A DNA stretch of 64,000 nucleotides. Source: Chitinophaga solisilvae (GTDB lineage Bacteria; Bacteroidota; Bacteroidia; Chitinophagales; Chitinophagaceae). Each line of letters opens with the position of its first letter. The stretch's first letter is position 1. This document shows, piece after piece, positions 13,001 through 19,842 of the stretch. The stretch spans positions 1 to 64,000 of the forward strand of contig NZ_JAABOK010000010.1 in the NCBI RefSeq assembly GCF_009928525.1, read 5' to 3'. Made by a program: the position numbers and the translations under genes. Under the pieces are notes generated by a model, which was not told the DNA's origin, did not search any database, and saw nothing but the letters and a program-made list of their open reading frames with translations.

Positions 13001-16000
13001 CGCCATCCTGTTCCTGGGCCGCAAGGATGATCAGGTAAAGATCCGCGGCTTCCGCGTGGAAACAGGAGAGATCGCACACGTGCTGGAATCTCATCCCGAT
13101 ATTACCGCTGCCGTAGTAACGGTGTATACCACGCCTGCCGGCGATAAACAACTGGCAGCATATCTCGTGACCGAAATCCCTGTAACGCCGGGCATCATCA
13201 GAGTATGGCTGGAACATGCTCTTCCGCCCTATATGATACCCGCTTATTTCATCTTCCTGGATGAACTGCCGCTGAATGATAACGGTAAGGTGGACAGAAA
13301 ACTGCTGCCTCCGCCGGGTGATGCTGTAATAGCCGCAGATGTATTCATTGCTCCGCGCAACCCTACGGAAAGCAGGCTGGCAGCCATCTGGAGTGAAGTG
13401 CTGGAAATAGCAGAAGAAAAGATCGGCGCCGGCAGTAACTTCTTTATGTCCGGCGGCCACAGCCTGCGGGCTATCCGGCTTATTAACCTGGTGCACCGCG
13501 ATTTCGGGGTGAAAGTATTGCTGAAAGATATTTTCTCGAATCCGATACTGGAACAGCAGGCGTTATTGTTAAACGAAGCGGATGAAACAGCTTTCGCACA
13601 TATCCCGCCGGCAGCGCCGCAGGATAGTTATGTACTCTCTTCCTCACAGCACCGCCTGTGGCTGCTCAGTCAGTTCGAAGCCGGTAATGCCGCCTACAAC
13701 GTACCAGGGGCATATCTCTTTAAAGGCCCGCTGAATAAGGAAAAGCTGGAGAACAGCATCCGCTCCCTGGTAGACCGGCATGAAATTATGCGTACCGTAT
13801 TCCGGGAAAATGAACAGGGAGATGTCAGACAATATATTCAGGCAGAGAATAACTTTGCCTTATCCTGCTTTGATCTGCGTAACAGCGACTCGCTGCTGCC
13901 GGACCTGCTGGAAAAAGATGCTGCGCATACTTTTGATCTGACACAGGGGCCGCTGCTGTCTGCGGCCTTATACCAGCTGACCGCCGATACCTGGGTGTTC
14001 AGCTATGTCATGCACCACATTATCAGCGATGGCGTTTCCGGCGAAGTATTGATGCGGGAACTATTGCAGCTGTATAAAGGAACAGAAGACCTGCAGCCGC
14101 TGCGTATACAATACAAGGATTACGCCGTATGGCAGCAGGAACAGCTGAACAGCGATGCACCGGATGCTGCCCGTCAATACTGGCTGGAACGTTTGGCCGG
14201 TGAACTGCCGGTGCTGGAACTGCTGACAGACAAGGCGCGCCCGGCTGTTAAAACCTACGAAGGCGGAGAAGTAAGCCGTAAATTAAACGGCCCGTTATGC
14301 CGGCAGTTCAGGCAACTGCTGCAGGAACAGGATGCCACGCTGTTTATGGGGCTGCTCTCCGCGCTGAATGCACTGTTATACCGGTATACCGGGCAGGAAG
14401 ATATCATTGTCGGTTCACCGGTATCCGGAAGGGAACATGCCGACCTGGAAGGCCAGATTGGTTTCTATGTAAATACGCTGGCGTTGCGCACACAGTTTTC
14501 CGGTGATGACAGCTTCCTGCAGCTGCTCTCCGATATCCGCCGCCATACCCTCAACGCCTATACGTTCCAGCAGTATCCTTTTGATGAACTGGTAGAAGAG
14601 CTGCAGCTGCAACGTGACCTGAGCCGCAACCCGCTGTTCGATGTGGCGCTGTCCCTGCAACAGGACAACCGGCATATCTGGAATCAGGAAACCGCCGGGC
14701 TGGAGTTGCAACCTTATCACGCCAACAGGGCTGTCAGCAGTAAGTTTGATCTGCAGTTTACTTTTAATGAATCAGGAGAAGATATATATGCTACCATCAC
14801 CTATACCCGGGAGCTGTATACGGAAGCGATGGCGGCAGGTATGCTGGCACACCTCGAACAGCTGATGACCTCCGCTGCCGCAGATCCGTCAACTGCCGTC
14901 AGCCATCTGGATTACCTGGGAGATGAAGAGCGGCATACCGTACTGAAAGCGTTTAACGATACGGCTGTCAGCTATCCGCGCAACAGCAATATCATAGCTG
15001 AATTTGAGCAACAGGTAACGCTTACACCGGAGAAAACTGCGCTGGTTTACGAAGAAACATATCTTGCCTATGATGCCCTGAACATGGAAGCCAACCGGCT
15101 GGCGGATTACCTGCATCATCAATGCGGGGTTCGTGCCGGCGATAATGTCGCCGTGATGCTGGGCCGGTCAGAAAAAGTAATCATTGCCATCCTGGGCATT
15201 CTCAAGGCGGGTGCTGCATATGTGCCGGTAGATCCGGATTATCCGGCCGCCCGTATCACATTCATGCTGGCTGACTGCGCCTGTAAGGCGACTATAGATG
15301 AAGATGCCTTTGCTGTTTTTGAAACGGAAAAGCATACCTGCAATGCAGCGAATCCTGCAGCGATCATCCAGGCAGAAGATACGGCCTATATCATGTATAC
15401 TTCCGGTTCCACGGGCCAGCCCAAAGGAGTCATCATCACGCACCGTAATGTGCTGCGCCTGGTGATCCCCGGCAGTTTCTTCCCGCTTACCGGAGAGGAA
15501 ACATTATTGTCAACCGGCTCCATGTCGTTTGACGCCACCACCTTCGAATACTGGGGAACGCTGCTCAGGGGCGGTACACTGGTCATGTGCAGCCGCGATA
15601 CCCTGCTGGACCCTGTTTTGCTGGGTAAGGAAATTGCAGCTAAGCAGGTGAATGCGATGTGGTTTACAAGCGGCTGGCTGCATGAACTGACAGACAAACA
15701 TCCGGAGGTATTTGCCGGACTGCGTACCATTATTACAGGAGGCGATAAAGTATCGCCGGCACACATCAGCCGTCTGCGCAGTCGCTATCCTGCACTGAGG
15801 CTTATTAACGGTTACGGACCTACGGAGAATACCACTTTCTCCCTGACACATACAATTACTGCTGATGCAGATGTGCTACCGATAGGCCGCCCTGTAAACA
15901 ATGATAACGTCTATATCCTTGATCGCCACCTGCAGCCCTGCGGCATAGGTGTTGCCGGCGAGATATGCCTCAGCGGCGACGGCCTCGCACGCGGATACCT

Positions 16001-19000
16001 GCACCAGCCGGAGCTGACAGCCTTGAAGTTTATACCGCATCCCTTCAGAAGCGGTGAGCGTCTTTACCGCACCGGTGATATTGGCCGCTGGCAGCCTGAT
16101 GGCGTCATCGTATTTGTTGGCCGCAAAGACACCCAGGTGAAGATCCGTGGCTTCCGCGTGGAAACAGGCGAAATAGAAGCGGCGCTGCTCGGGTATCCTG
16201 GTGTCAGCAGTGCAGCTGTAGATGTACACACAACTGCCGCCGGTGCAAAAGAGCTGGCCGCATGGATCGTCAGCGATGAAACGCTGCATGTTTCCGCCGT
16301 GGTAAATTATCTCAATGGAATACTGCCGGCATACATGATGCCCGCGCATTATATACAACTGCCGGCATTACCGCTTACCAGCAACGGTAAGGTGGACCGC
16401 CGGGCGCTGCCGTCTCCGGAAGAACACGCCATGAGTACCGGCACAACGTATATTCCTCCCCGTTATGCCACGGAAGAGCGGCTGGCGCTTATCTGGAGTC
16501 ATGTACTGGGAAAAGAAAAAATAAGTGTGAAGGACAACTTCTTTGAGCTGGGAGGCGACAGCATCAAGGCTTCCCGCGTCATCAGCCAGGTATACAGGGA
16601 ATTGCAGGTGAAGTTCAGTATGAAAGACTTTTTTATCCGCCCGCTGCTGGAAGATCAGGCGCAGCTGCTGGAAAGCAGCGCTAAAAGCACTTTTGCCGAG
16701 ATCCCTGCAGTAGCTGCACAGGAAGGATATGAGCTGTCTTCTTCCCAGCACCGGCTGTGGATACTGTACCGCCTGGATCGTGCCAATGCCGCCTATAATG
16801 TGCCCGGCGCCTATGTGTTTGAAGGCGCGCTGGATATTGCAGCACTGGAAGAAAGCCTGACTGCCGTAGCCGGAAGACATGAAGCGCTGCGCACTGTTTT
16901 CCGGGAAGATGTTCCCGGTAAGGTATTGCAGGTAATACTGCCGCCAGCGCCATGTACGCTGCAACAGACAGATATGCGGGAGCATCCCGCTGACACATAC
17001 GCACAGTTACAGCAGGAATTTGCGCGGCCATTCGATCTCTCCGAAGGCCCGCTGCTGCGGGTAACATTGTACAGGGTGGCTGCTGATAAATGGATTTTCT
17101 GCTATGTGATGCACCACATCATCAGCGACGGCTGGTCGATGAATGTGCTGATACGTGAATTGCTGCACTATTATAACGGCGGACAGCCATTGACACCGCT
17201 GCGTATACAGTACAGGGATTACGCTGCATGGCAGCGCCGCCAGCTGGAAGGCGAACAGCTGAAGCACTACCGTGCCTACTGGATGCAGCAGTTCTCCGGT
17301 GAGTTACCCCTGCTGAACCTGCCCGGTGATCAACCACGTCCGCCGGTGAAAACCTATGCGGGCAACCGTGTCAGCCGCCGCCTGAATGCCCGTATCAGCA
17401 GCGGATTACAGGCATTGATCCGCCAGGAAGGCGCTACCTTGTTTATGGGGTTGCTCACCGGCGTATATGCCTTGTTGTACCGTTATACCGGCCAGGAAGA
17501 TATCATCACCGGCAGCCCCGTTGCCGGCCGTGAACATATTGACCTGGAACAGCAGATCGGGTTTTATGTCAATACCATTGCGCTGCGTGCACGCTTCAGC
17601 GGAGACGACAGCTTCGCCTCGCTGCTGGCAGCGGTGCGCCGCCTGACCACGGATGCGTACGCACATCAGCAGTATCCTTTTGATGAGCTGATAGAACAAC
17701 TGAAACTGCAGCGCGATATGAGCCGTAACCCGCTCTTCGATGTGATGGTAATGCTGCAGGATGAAGCAGCCGACAGCCATACCCGCAGGCTGGGAAAAGT
17801 AGCCGTACATGCGCATGAAGAAGGCAGGAATCTTACCAGCAGATTCGACCTCGCTTTCAGTTTCACGCCGGCAGGGGAAGAGATAACAGCAGATCTTACC
17901 TACAACACTGATATTTTTTATGAAGATACTGCCGTAACCATGTTACGCCATCTGGAACAACTGCTGGAAGCTGCTATTACCGCACCTTCCACGCCGCTGC
18001 ATCATATCGGCTACCTGAATACGACAGAGCAGCAGCAATTGCTGCCGTTACCGGCAACCACGCAACTGCCATACCCGGCTGATAAAACGATTACAGCGCT
18101 GTTTACAGAACAGGTAACGCGTACGCCTGCACGAAAAGCGCTGGCATTTAATGAAGTATCGCTGACCTACGGGGAACTGAACAGCCAGGCAAACCGGCTG
18201 GCGCATTTCCTGCTGGAACAATACCAGCTGCGCCCCGACGACCTGGTGGCTGTCAGCCTCCGGCGCAGTGAGAAAATGATTGTCGCCATACTGGCGGTAT
18301 TAAAGGCAGGAGCAGCCTATGTACCAATAGATACCGATTACCCGCAGGAACGCACTGCCTACATGATCCGGGAAAGCCATTGCAAGGCACTGCTGGATGA
18401 TAATGAGCTGGAACGTTTCTCGCTGCTGCAGTCCGGCTATCCTGACAGTAATCCTGTTACAGCGGCAACGCCGGATAACCTGGCCTATGTGATTTATACT
18501 TCCGGTTCTACCGGTACGCCCAAAGGGGTGATGATTACGCATCGCTCACTGGTGGATTATTCTTACGGCATCAGAAGCCGCACCAATATTGAATCCTGTG
18601 AGCATTTCGGCTTGATGTCCACCATTGCGGCAGACCTGGGAAATACGATTATTTACACTTCCTTGCTGATCGGTGGTTGCCTGCATGTATTTTCTGTGAC
18701 GGATGTGATGAGCCCTGAAAAACTGATCAGCGCGAACCTGGACTGTATAAAAATTGTGCCTTCGCATTATGCTTCCCTGCAAAGAAAAGGAAAACTGTTT
18801 GCGCCCCGTAAATGCCTGATCCTCGGCGGTGAGCAGTTATCTGCTGAACTGGTGCAGCTCTTAGCCGCAGAAGGCGCTACCTGCAGTATATATAACCACT
18901 ACGGCCCTACGGAAACAACAATCGGTAAACTGGTACAGCATATTGATCCGGCTGCGGCAGGAAGAATTGCGCTGGGTCGCCCGTTTGGCCATAACTACGT

Positions 19001-19799
19001 ATACATACTGGATAATCACCTGCAGCTGACGCCCGCCGGCGTGAGAGGTGAAATATGTATCGGCGGGCACGGGCTGGCTAAAGGATACCTGGGAGATCCG
19101 CTGCTGACCGCAGAGAAATTCATTCCCGATCCGTTCATTCCCGGTGAGCGCATCTATAAAACAGGCGACCTGGGATACCGCTTACCCGATGGCAGTATCG
19201 TCTTCCTGGGCAGAAAAGATGAACAGGTAAAAATCAGGGGATTCAGAATAGAACCGGGAGAAATAGAACGGGTACTGATGCTGCATGAGTCTGTTGATAC
19301 TGCGCTGATACTGCCGGTAAATAATGAAAGCCTTATCGCCTATATCACCGGCGGCGTCGCAATAGATATTCCTGCGCTCCGCAGTTGGATGTCGCGCAAA
19401 CTGCCGGCATTCATGATACCTGCCCGTTTCGTGCAGCTGGAAAAATTACCGATCACCCTCAATGGAAAGGTAGATCGGAAAGCCTTGCCTGTACCGGATC
19501 TGCATGATGATAGCCGGCAGGTGGATTTTGTTGCGGGCAGAAATGAAGTAGAAGAAAAACTGGTGATGATATGGAGCGAAGTGTTGGGAATAGATAAAGA
19601 CAAGATCAGCGTAAAGGATAACTTCTTTGAGCTGGGCGGGCATAGTATCTCCGCCATGAGAGTGATGATGAAAATACACGAGCATTTCGATATAGCCACA
19701 GATCTGGCTGAATTCCTGAATAATCCTGATATAGAATCTATAGGAACAGAAATAGAAAATGTGCTGTGGTTAAGGGAATCAGATCAGCGTATCTCATAG
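4011..19799 (+). CDS. Nonribosomal peptide synthetase, five modules: Ser-Val-Val-Val-Asp
   Basis: 5262 residues. Residues 1-60 form a TubC-like N-terminal docking domain (LLKDIADNNILLEV... ending QQLISFL). Five C-A-T modules follow, with carrier serines near 1059, 2105, 3151, 4184 and 5212. All five condensation domains keep HHIISDG. Specificity codes read by alignment to GrsA are DVWHMSLIDK (Ser), DAFWIGATFK (Val-like), DAFWIGGTFK (Val, exact), DAFWIGGTFK (Val, exact) and DLTKIGHIGK (Asp, one change from DLTKVGHIGK). There is no epimerase, methyltransferase or thioesterase domain, so the chain passes to another subunit, presumably the next gene 43 bases downstream. The fourth carrier has GGDS, the type usually found before an epimerase, but an ordinary C domain follows. 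Modules 2 and 3 are very similar to each other. The ATG at 4011 is chosen because the docking domain begins there. Confidence 0.97.
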   Translation: MNRLLKDIADNNILLEVVEGELKVFAGTTGISAELIQRIKEHKQQLISFLLKNEQTGTGAASGESIPAVPVQDSYALSSSQHRLWILSRFSSGGTAYNIPGAYVFEGTPDVTALEESFRLLIARHEILRTVFREDVNGDATQYILTATNFHIAVTDIRRHAAAIGEYLNRDFNHVFDLSAGPLLRASLYQVTDSRWIFSFVMHHIISDGWSLGVLIRELLGIYNELVAGREVNLPALRIQYKDYAAWQRQQQLGQTAHRTYWQEVFSGTLPVLELPADQPRPAVKSYAGGIVSAQLPAALSHSLRQLTREQDATLFMGLLGAVQVLLYRYTGQEDIIIGTPVAGREHIDLEDQIGFYVNTLALRSPFSGDNNFTQLLSAVRSHTLNAYVHQAYPFDALIDELPLARDMSRHPLFDVFVVLHNEAEHQDAWHSGGLHISRHQDATEVACKFDLQFDFTETSDSIAVSVTYNSDIFNTATIRRLLAHLEQLLYALTTRPSVAVAELDYLSDTERQQLLHQFNDTAHVYPSDKTIIDLFREQALHNGARTALVWGETALSYQQLDKLSNRVAHYLQQHYHIAANDLVGVELERSDWQVICLLGILKSGGAYVPVDPQYPADRIDYLRTDSGCKVSINAALLETIQSTLQDYSDEALQTQVHPQDLMYVLYTSGSTGLPKGCMLSHQGVVNRLYWMWEHYAFTREDVILQKTTFTFDVSVWELFLPLCFGATEVLCPREHIASPEHLASLIDATGVTCLHFVPSMLNSFLEYTFTPGLLSSLNKVMCSGEALTAGTVDRWYERFSIPLHNLYGPTEASIDVTCYSPLKGDALIPIGRPIWNTRMYVLGRRNELLPPGVNGEICIGGIGLAKGYLNRPELTAEKFTEDPFITGERIYRTGDTGYWRADGNIVFTGRKDYQVKVRGYRIEPGEIEHVLQQYPGISAVAVTAHAGQDGDHTLIAYLTAAEPLHVTDIRSWMARKLPSYMIPAHYVQLDAFPLTSSGKTDRRALPAPEGLLLSVKTVHVSARNATEAGLVSIWSQVLGMAEEGISITDNFFLLGGHSIKANRLAARISRHFEVKVSLHDIFTNPVLESQAQLIASLGHTAFAHIPVVPEQDSYVLSSAQRRLWVLSQLDGGSVAYNVPAAYVFEGPLDVTALEESFRSLAARHEILRTVFREDGEGGLRQFILPSPESDITITDIRENTAVLNEQLEADFQTPFDLSSGPLLRAALYQVADNRWVLSVVMHHIISDGVSVVILMQEWLQLYRGASLLPLRLQYRDYAAWEQQQLAGGQLAHHRDYWLSQLSGDLPVLLLETDKSRPAMKSYAGGTVTRWISADLTGQLQQLLLQQDATLFMGLLAAVNTLLYRYTGQEDIITGSQIAGREHIDLQPQIGNYLNTLALRLRFQGTGSFLELLSAVRRQTLDAYSHQLYPFDQLVEELSLQHDLSRHPLFDVSVVLQNMDALQATEGALRISGYEGLQDEISKFDLAFNFTESGGMLRADLVYNSDIYLQSTAVQLLEHLEQLLLSVTATPALPLYQLEYITVAERNRLLLELNDTKRPYPSDKTIAAIFRQQAALTPDKTALLYGDTSCSYRELDEASDRLAYYLKNECGIQRNELVGILTERSPALIIAILGVLKSGGAYAPLDPSFPESRKSFILKDTGARVLLTQSDYLFELSYFEGTIFAMDIQLDGLATPPEKPVVADAAADDLAYVMYTSGSTGQPKGVLIEQRSVLRLVLPCSYVTLTGNETLLLTGALSFDATTFEYWSMLLTGGRLVLCSRDTLLDPVLMGKEITDKQVDTLWITTGWLHELTDKNPEVFAGLKAIITGGEILSPARIARLFTYYPDLHIGNAYGPTENTTFSTVHPIEVVEENIPIGYPIYNSRIYIVDQYGQLCGTGVAGEICVAGDGIARGYLHQPELTAEKFVPDPFYPSERMYRTGDIGRWRADGAVLFIGRRDDQVKIRGFRVETGEITHVLETHPDITAAVVTVHTMPSGDKQLAAYVVGNSNLQPGTLPEFLSGSLPAYMVPLYYTQLESLPLNANGKVDRKRLPLPEDMVTHSAAAYEAPRNAVERQLAAIWSEILSLQEKSIGIRDNFFDLGGHSLRAIRLVSTLYQHFEVKVALKDIFAHPELESLAQLITSLGHAEFIHIPVTPEQDSYVLSSAQRRLWVLSQLDGGSVAYNVPFAYVFEGLLDVSLLEDSFRRLIARHEILRTVFRENEAGELRQFIQPADNVNVTITDIRNNASALEEFLLQDFHQPFDLYNGPLLRAVLYRLEDQRWVLSLVMHHIISDGVSMVIMMREWLQLYQGKAALLPLRLQYRDYAAWEQQQLSDNTLVSHRNYWLEQLSGELPVLLLPADKPRPAVKSYAGGTITRWLPAALTSNLKQLLQQHDATLFMGLLAAVNTLLYRYTGQEDIITGSQIAGREHIDLQPQIGNYLNTLALRLQFRGADSFLELLSAVRRQTLDAYAHQLYPFDQLVDELPLQHDPGRHPLFDVSVVLQNMEPLSAADDLLHISGYTGLHNEVSKFDLAFNFIESAGTICIDLVYNSDIYLHSTAIQLLAHFEQLLQSVTAAPALPLYQLEYISAAERNQLLHTFNDTLQPYPSDKTIAAVFREQVQRTPGKPALYAGDEVYTYQQLDEISDRVAHYLLTECGLQRDELVGVMVDRSAELLIAILGILKAGGAYVPVDPSYPEVRKSFILKDTATRVLLTQSGYLFELHYYEGTVFAMDIQLEGLVQPPAVPLVAGASAADLAYVMYTSGSTGQPKGVLIAQRSVLRLVLPCSYVPLSGEETLLVTGSLSFDATTFEYWSMLLTGGSLVLCSRDTLLDPALLGNEIIQRKVDTMWFTAGWLHELIDKSPELFRGLRTVIAGGDQLSPVHIGRLRELYPELRIVNGYGPTENTTFSLTWNIGTQTDIIPIGVPLYNSRAYIIDRDGQLCGAGVTGEICVAGDGLARGYLHQPELTAEKFVPDPFYPGERMYRTGDLGRRREDGAILFLGRKDDQVKIRGFRVETGEIAHVLESHPDITAAVVTVYTTPAGDKQLAAYLVTEIPVTPGIIRVWLEHALPPYMIPAYFIFLDELPLNDNGKVDRKLLPPPGDAVIAADVFIAPRNPTESRLAAIWSEVLEIAEEKIGAGSNFFMSGGHSLRAIRLINLVHRDFGVKVLLKDIFSNPILEQQALLLNEADETAFAHIPPAAPQDSYVLSSSQHRLWLLSQFEAGNAAYNVPGAYLFKGPLNKEKLENSIRSLVDRHEIMRTVFRENEQGDVRQYIQAENNFALSCFDLRNSDSLLPDLLEKDAAHTFDLTQGPLLSAALYQLTADTWVFSYVMHHIISDGVSGEVLMRELLQLYKGTEDLQPLRIQYKDYAVWQQEQLNSDAPDAARQYWLERLAGELPVLELLTDKARPAVKTYEGGEVSRKLNGPLCRQFRQLLQEQDATLFMGLLSALNALLYRYTGQEDIIVGSPVSGREHADLEGQIGFYVNTLALRTQFSGDDSFLQLLSDIRRHTLNAYTFQQYPFDELVEELQLQRDLSRNPLFDVALSLQQDNRHIWNQETAGLELQPYHANRAVSSKFDLQFTFNESGEDIYATITYTRELYTEAMAAGMLAHLEQLMTSAAADPSTAVSHLDYLGDEERHTVLKAFNDTAVSYPRNSNIIAEFEQQVTLTPEKTALVYEETYLAYDALNMEANRLADYLHHQCGVRAGDNVAVMLGRSEKVIIAILGILKAGAAYVPVDPDYPAARITFMLADCACKATIDEDAFAVFETEKHTCNAANPAAIIQAEDTAYIMYTSGSTGQPKGVIITHRNVLRLVIPGSFFPLTGEETLLSTGSMSFDATTFEYWGTLLRGGTLVMCSRDTLLDPVLLGKEIAAKQVNAMWFTSGWLHELTDKHPEVFAGLRTIITGGDKVSPAHISRLRSRYPALRLINGYGPTENTTFSLTHTITADADVLPIGRPVNNDNVYILDRHLQPCGIGVAGEICLSGDGLARGYLHQPELTALKFIPHPFRSGERLYRTGDIGRWQPDGVIVFVGRKDTQVKIRGFRVETGEIEAALLGYPGVSSAAVDVHTTAAGAKELAAWIVSDETLHVSAVVNYLNGILPAYMMPAHYIQLPALPLTSNGKVDRRALPSPEEHAMSTGTTYIPPRYATEERLALIWSHVLGKEKISVKDNFFELGGDSIKASRVISQVYRELQVKFSMKDFFIRPLLEDQAQLLESSAKSTFAEIPAVAAQEGYELSSSQHRLWILYRLDRANAAYNVPGAYVFEGALDIAALEESLTAVAGRHEALRTVFREDVPGKVLQVILPPAPCTLQQTDMREHPADTYAQLQQEFARPFDLSEGPLLRVTLYRVAADKWIFCYVMHHIISDGWSMNVLIRELLHYYNGGQPLTPLRIQYRDYAAWQRRQLEGEQLKHYRAYWMQQFSGELPLLNLPGDQPRPPVKTYAGNRVSRRLNARISSGLQALIRQEGATLFMGLLTGVYALLYRYTGQEDIITGSPVAGREHIDLEQQIGFYVNTIALRARFSGDDSFASLLAAVRRLTTDAYAHQQYPFDELIEQLKLQRDMSRNPLFDVMVMLQDEAADSHTRRLGKVAVHAHEEGRNLTSRFDLAFSFTPAGEEITADLTYNTDIFYEDTAVTMLRHLEQLLEAAITAPSTPLHHIGYLNTTEQQQLLPLPATTQLPYPADKTITALFTEQVTRTPARKALAFNEVSLTYGELNSQANRLAHFLLEQYQLRPDDLVAVSLRRSEKMIVAILAVLKAGAAYVPIDTDYPQERTAYMIRESHCKALLDDNELERFSLLQSGYPDSNPVTAATPDNLAYVIYTSGSTGTPKGVMITHRSLVDYSYGIRSRTNIESCEHFGLMSTIAADLGNTIIYTSLLIGGCLHVFSVTDVMSPEKLISANLDCIKIVPSHYASLQRKGKLFAPRKCLILGGEQLSAELVQLLAAEGATCSIYNHYGPTETTIGKLVQHIDPAAAGRIALGRPFGHNYVYILDNHLQLTPAGVRGEICIGGHGLAKGYLGDPLLTAEKFIPDPFIPGERIYKTGDLGYRLPDGSIVFLGRKDEQVKIRGFRIEPGEIERVLMLHESVDTALILPVNNESLIAYITGGVAIDIPALRSWMSRKLPAFMIPARFVQLEKLPITLNGKVDRKALPVPDLHDDSRQVDFVAGRNEVEEKLVMIWSEVLGIDKDKISVKDNFFELGGHSISAMRVMMKIHEHFDIATDLAEFLNNPDIESIGTEIENVLWLRESDQRIS
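4231..7049 (+). repeat. Duplicated Ser module (C-A), copy 2
   Basis: Partner of the segment at 866-3680 in the preceding gene. Differences are scattered and mostly synonymous, with short unlike patches, for example after LNSFLEY (SLEYPQLKS against TFTPGLLSS). That mixture fits a fairly recent duplication or ongoing gene conversion between neighbouring NRPS genes. Confidence 0.8.
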
Positions 19800-19842
19800 T
19801 CACACCCCGATCCATTCTTTAAAATGCAAATTGTTAATCTTT

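Noticed and set aside
12618..13496. Long minus-strand open frame inside the large NRPS
   Set aside because: It is a shadow of the GC-rich A-domain coding on the plus strand and has no domain-like content. The same applies to 22219-23052, 25546-26316 and 40483-41559.
16700..17200. Fifth condensation domain of the large NRPS as a dual condensation/epimerase domain
   Set aside because: The extra N-terminal His motif of dual domains is absent; it has the ordinary LSSSQHRLW start and one HHIISDGW motif.
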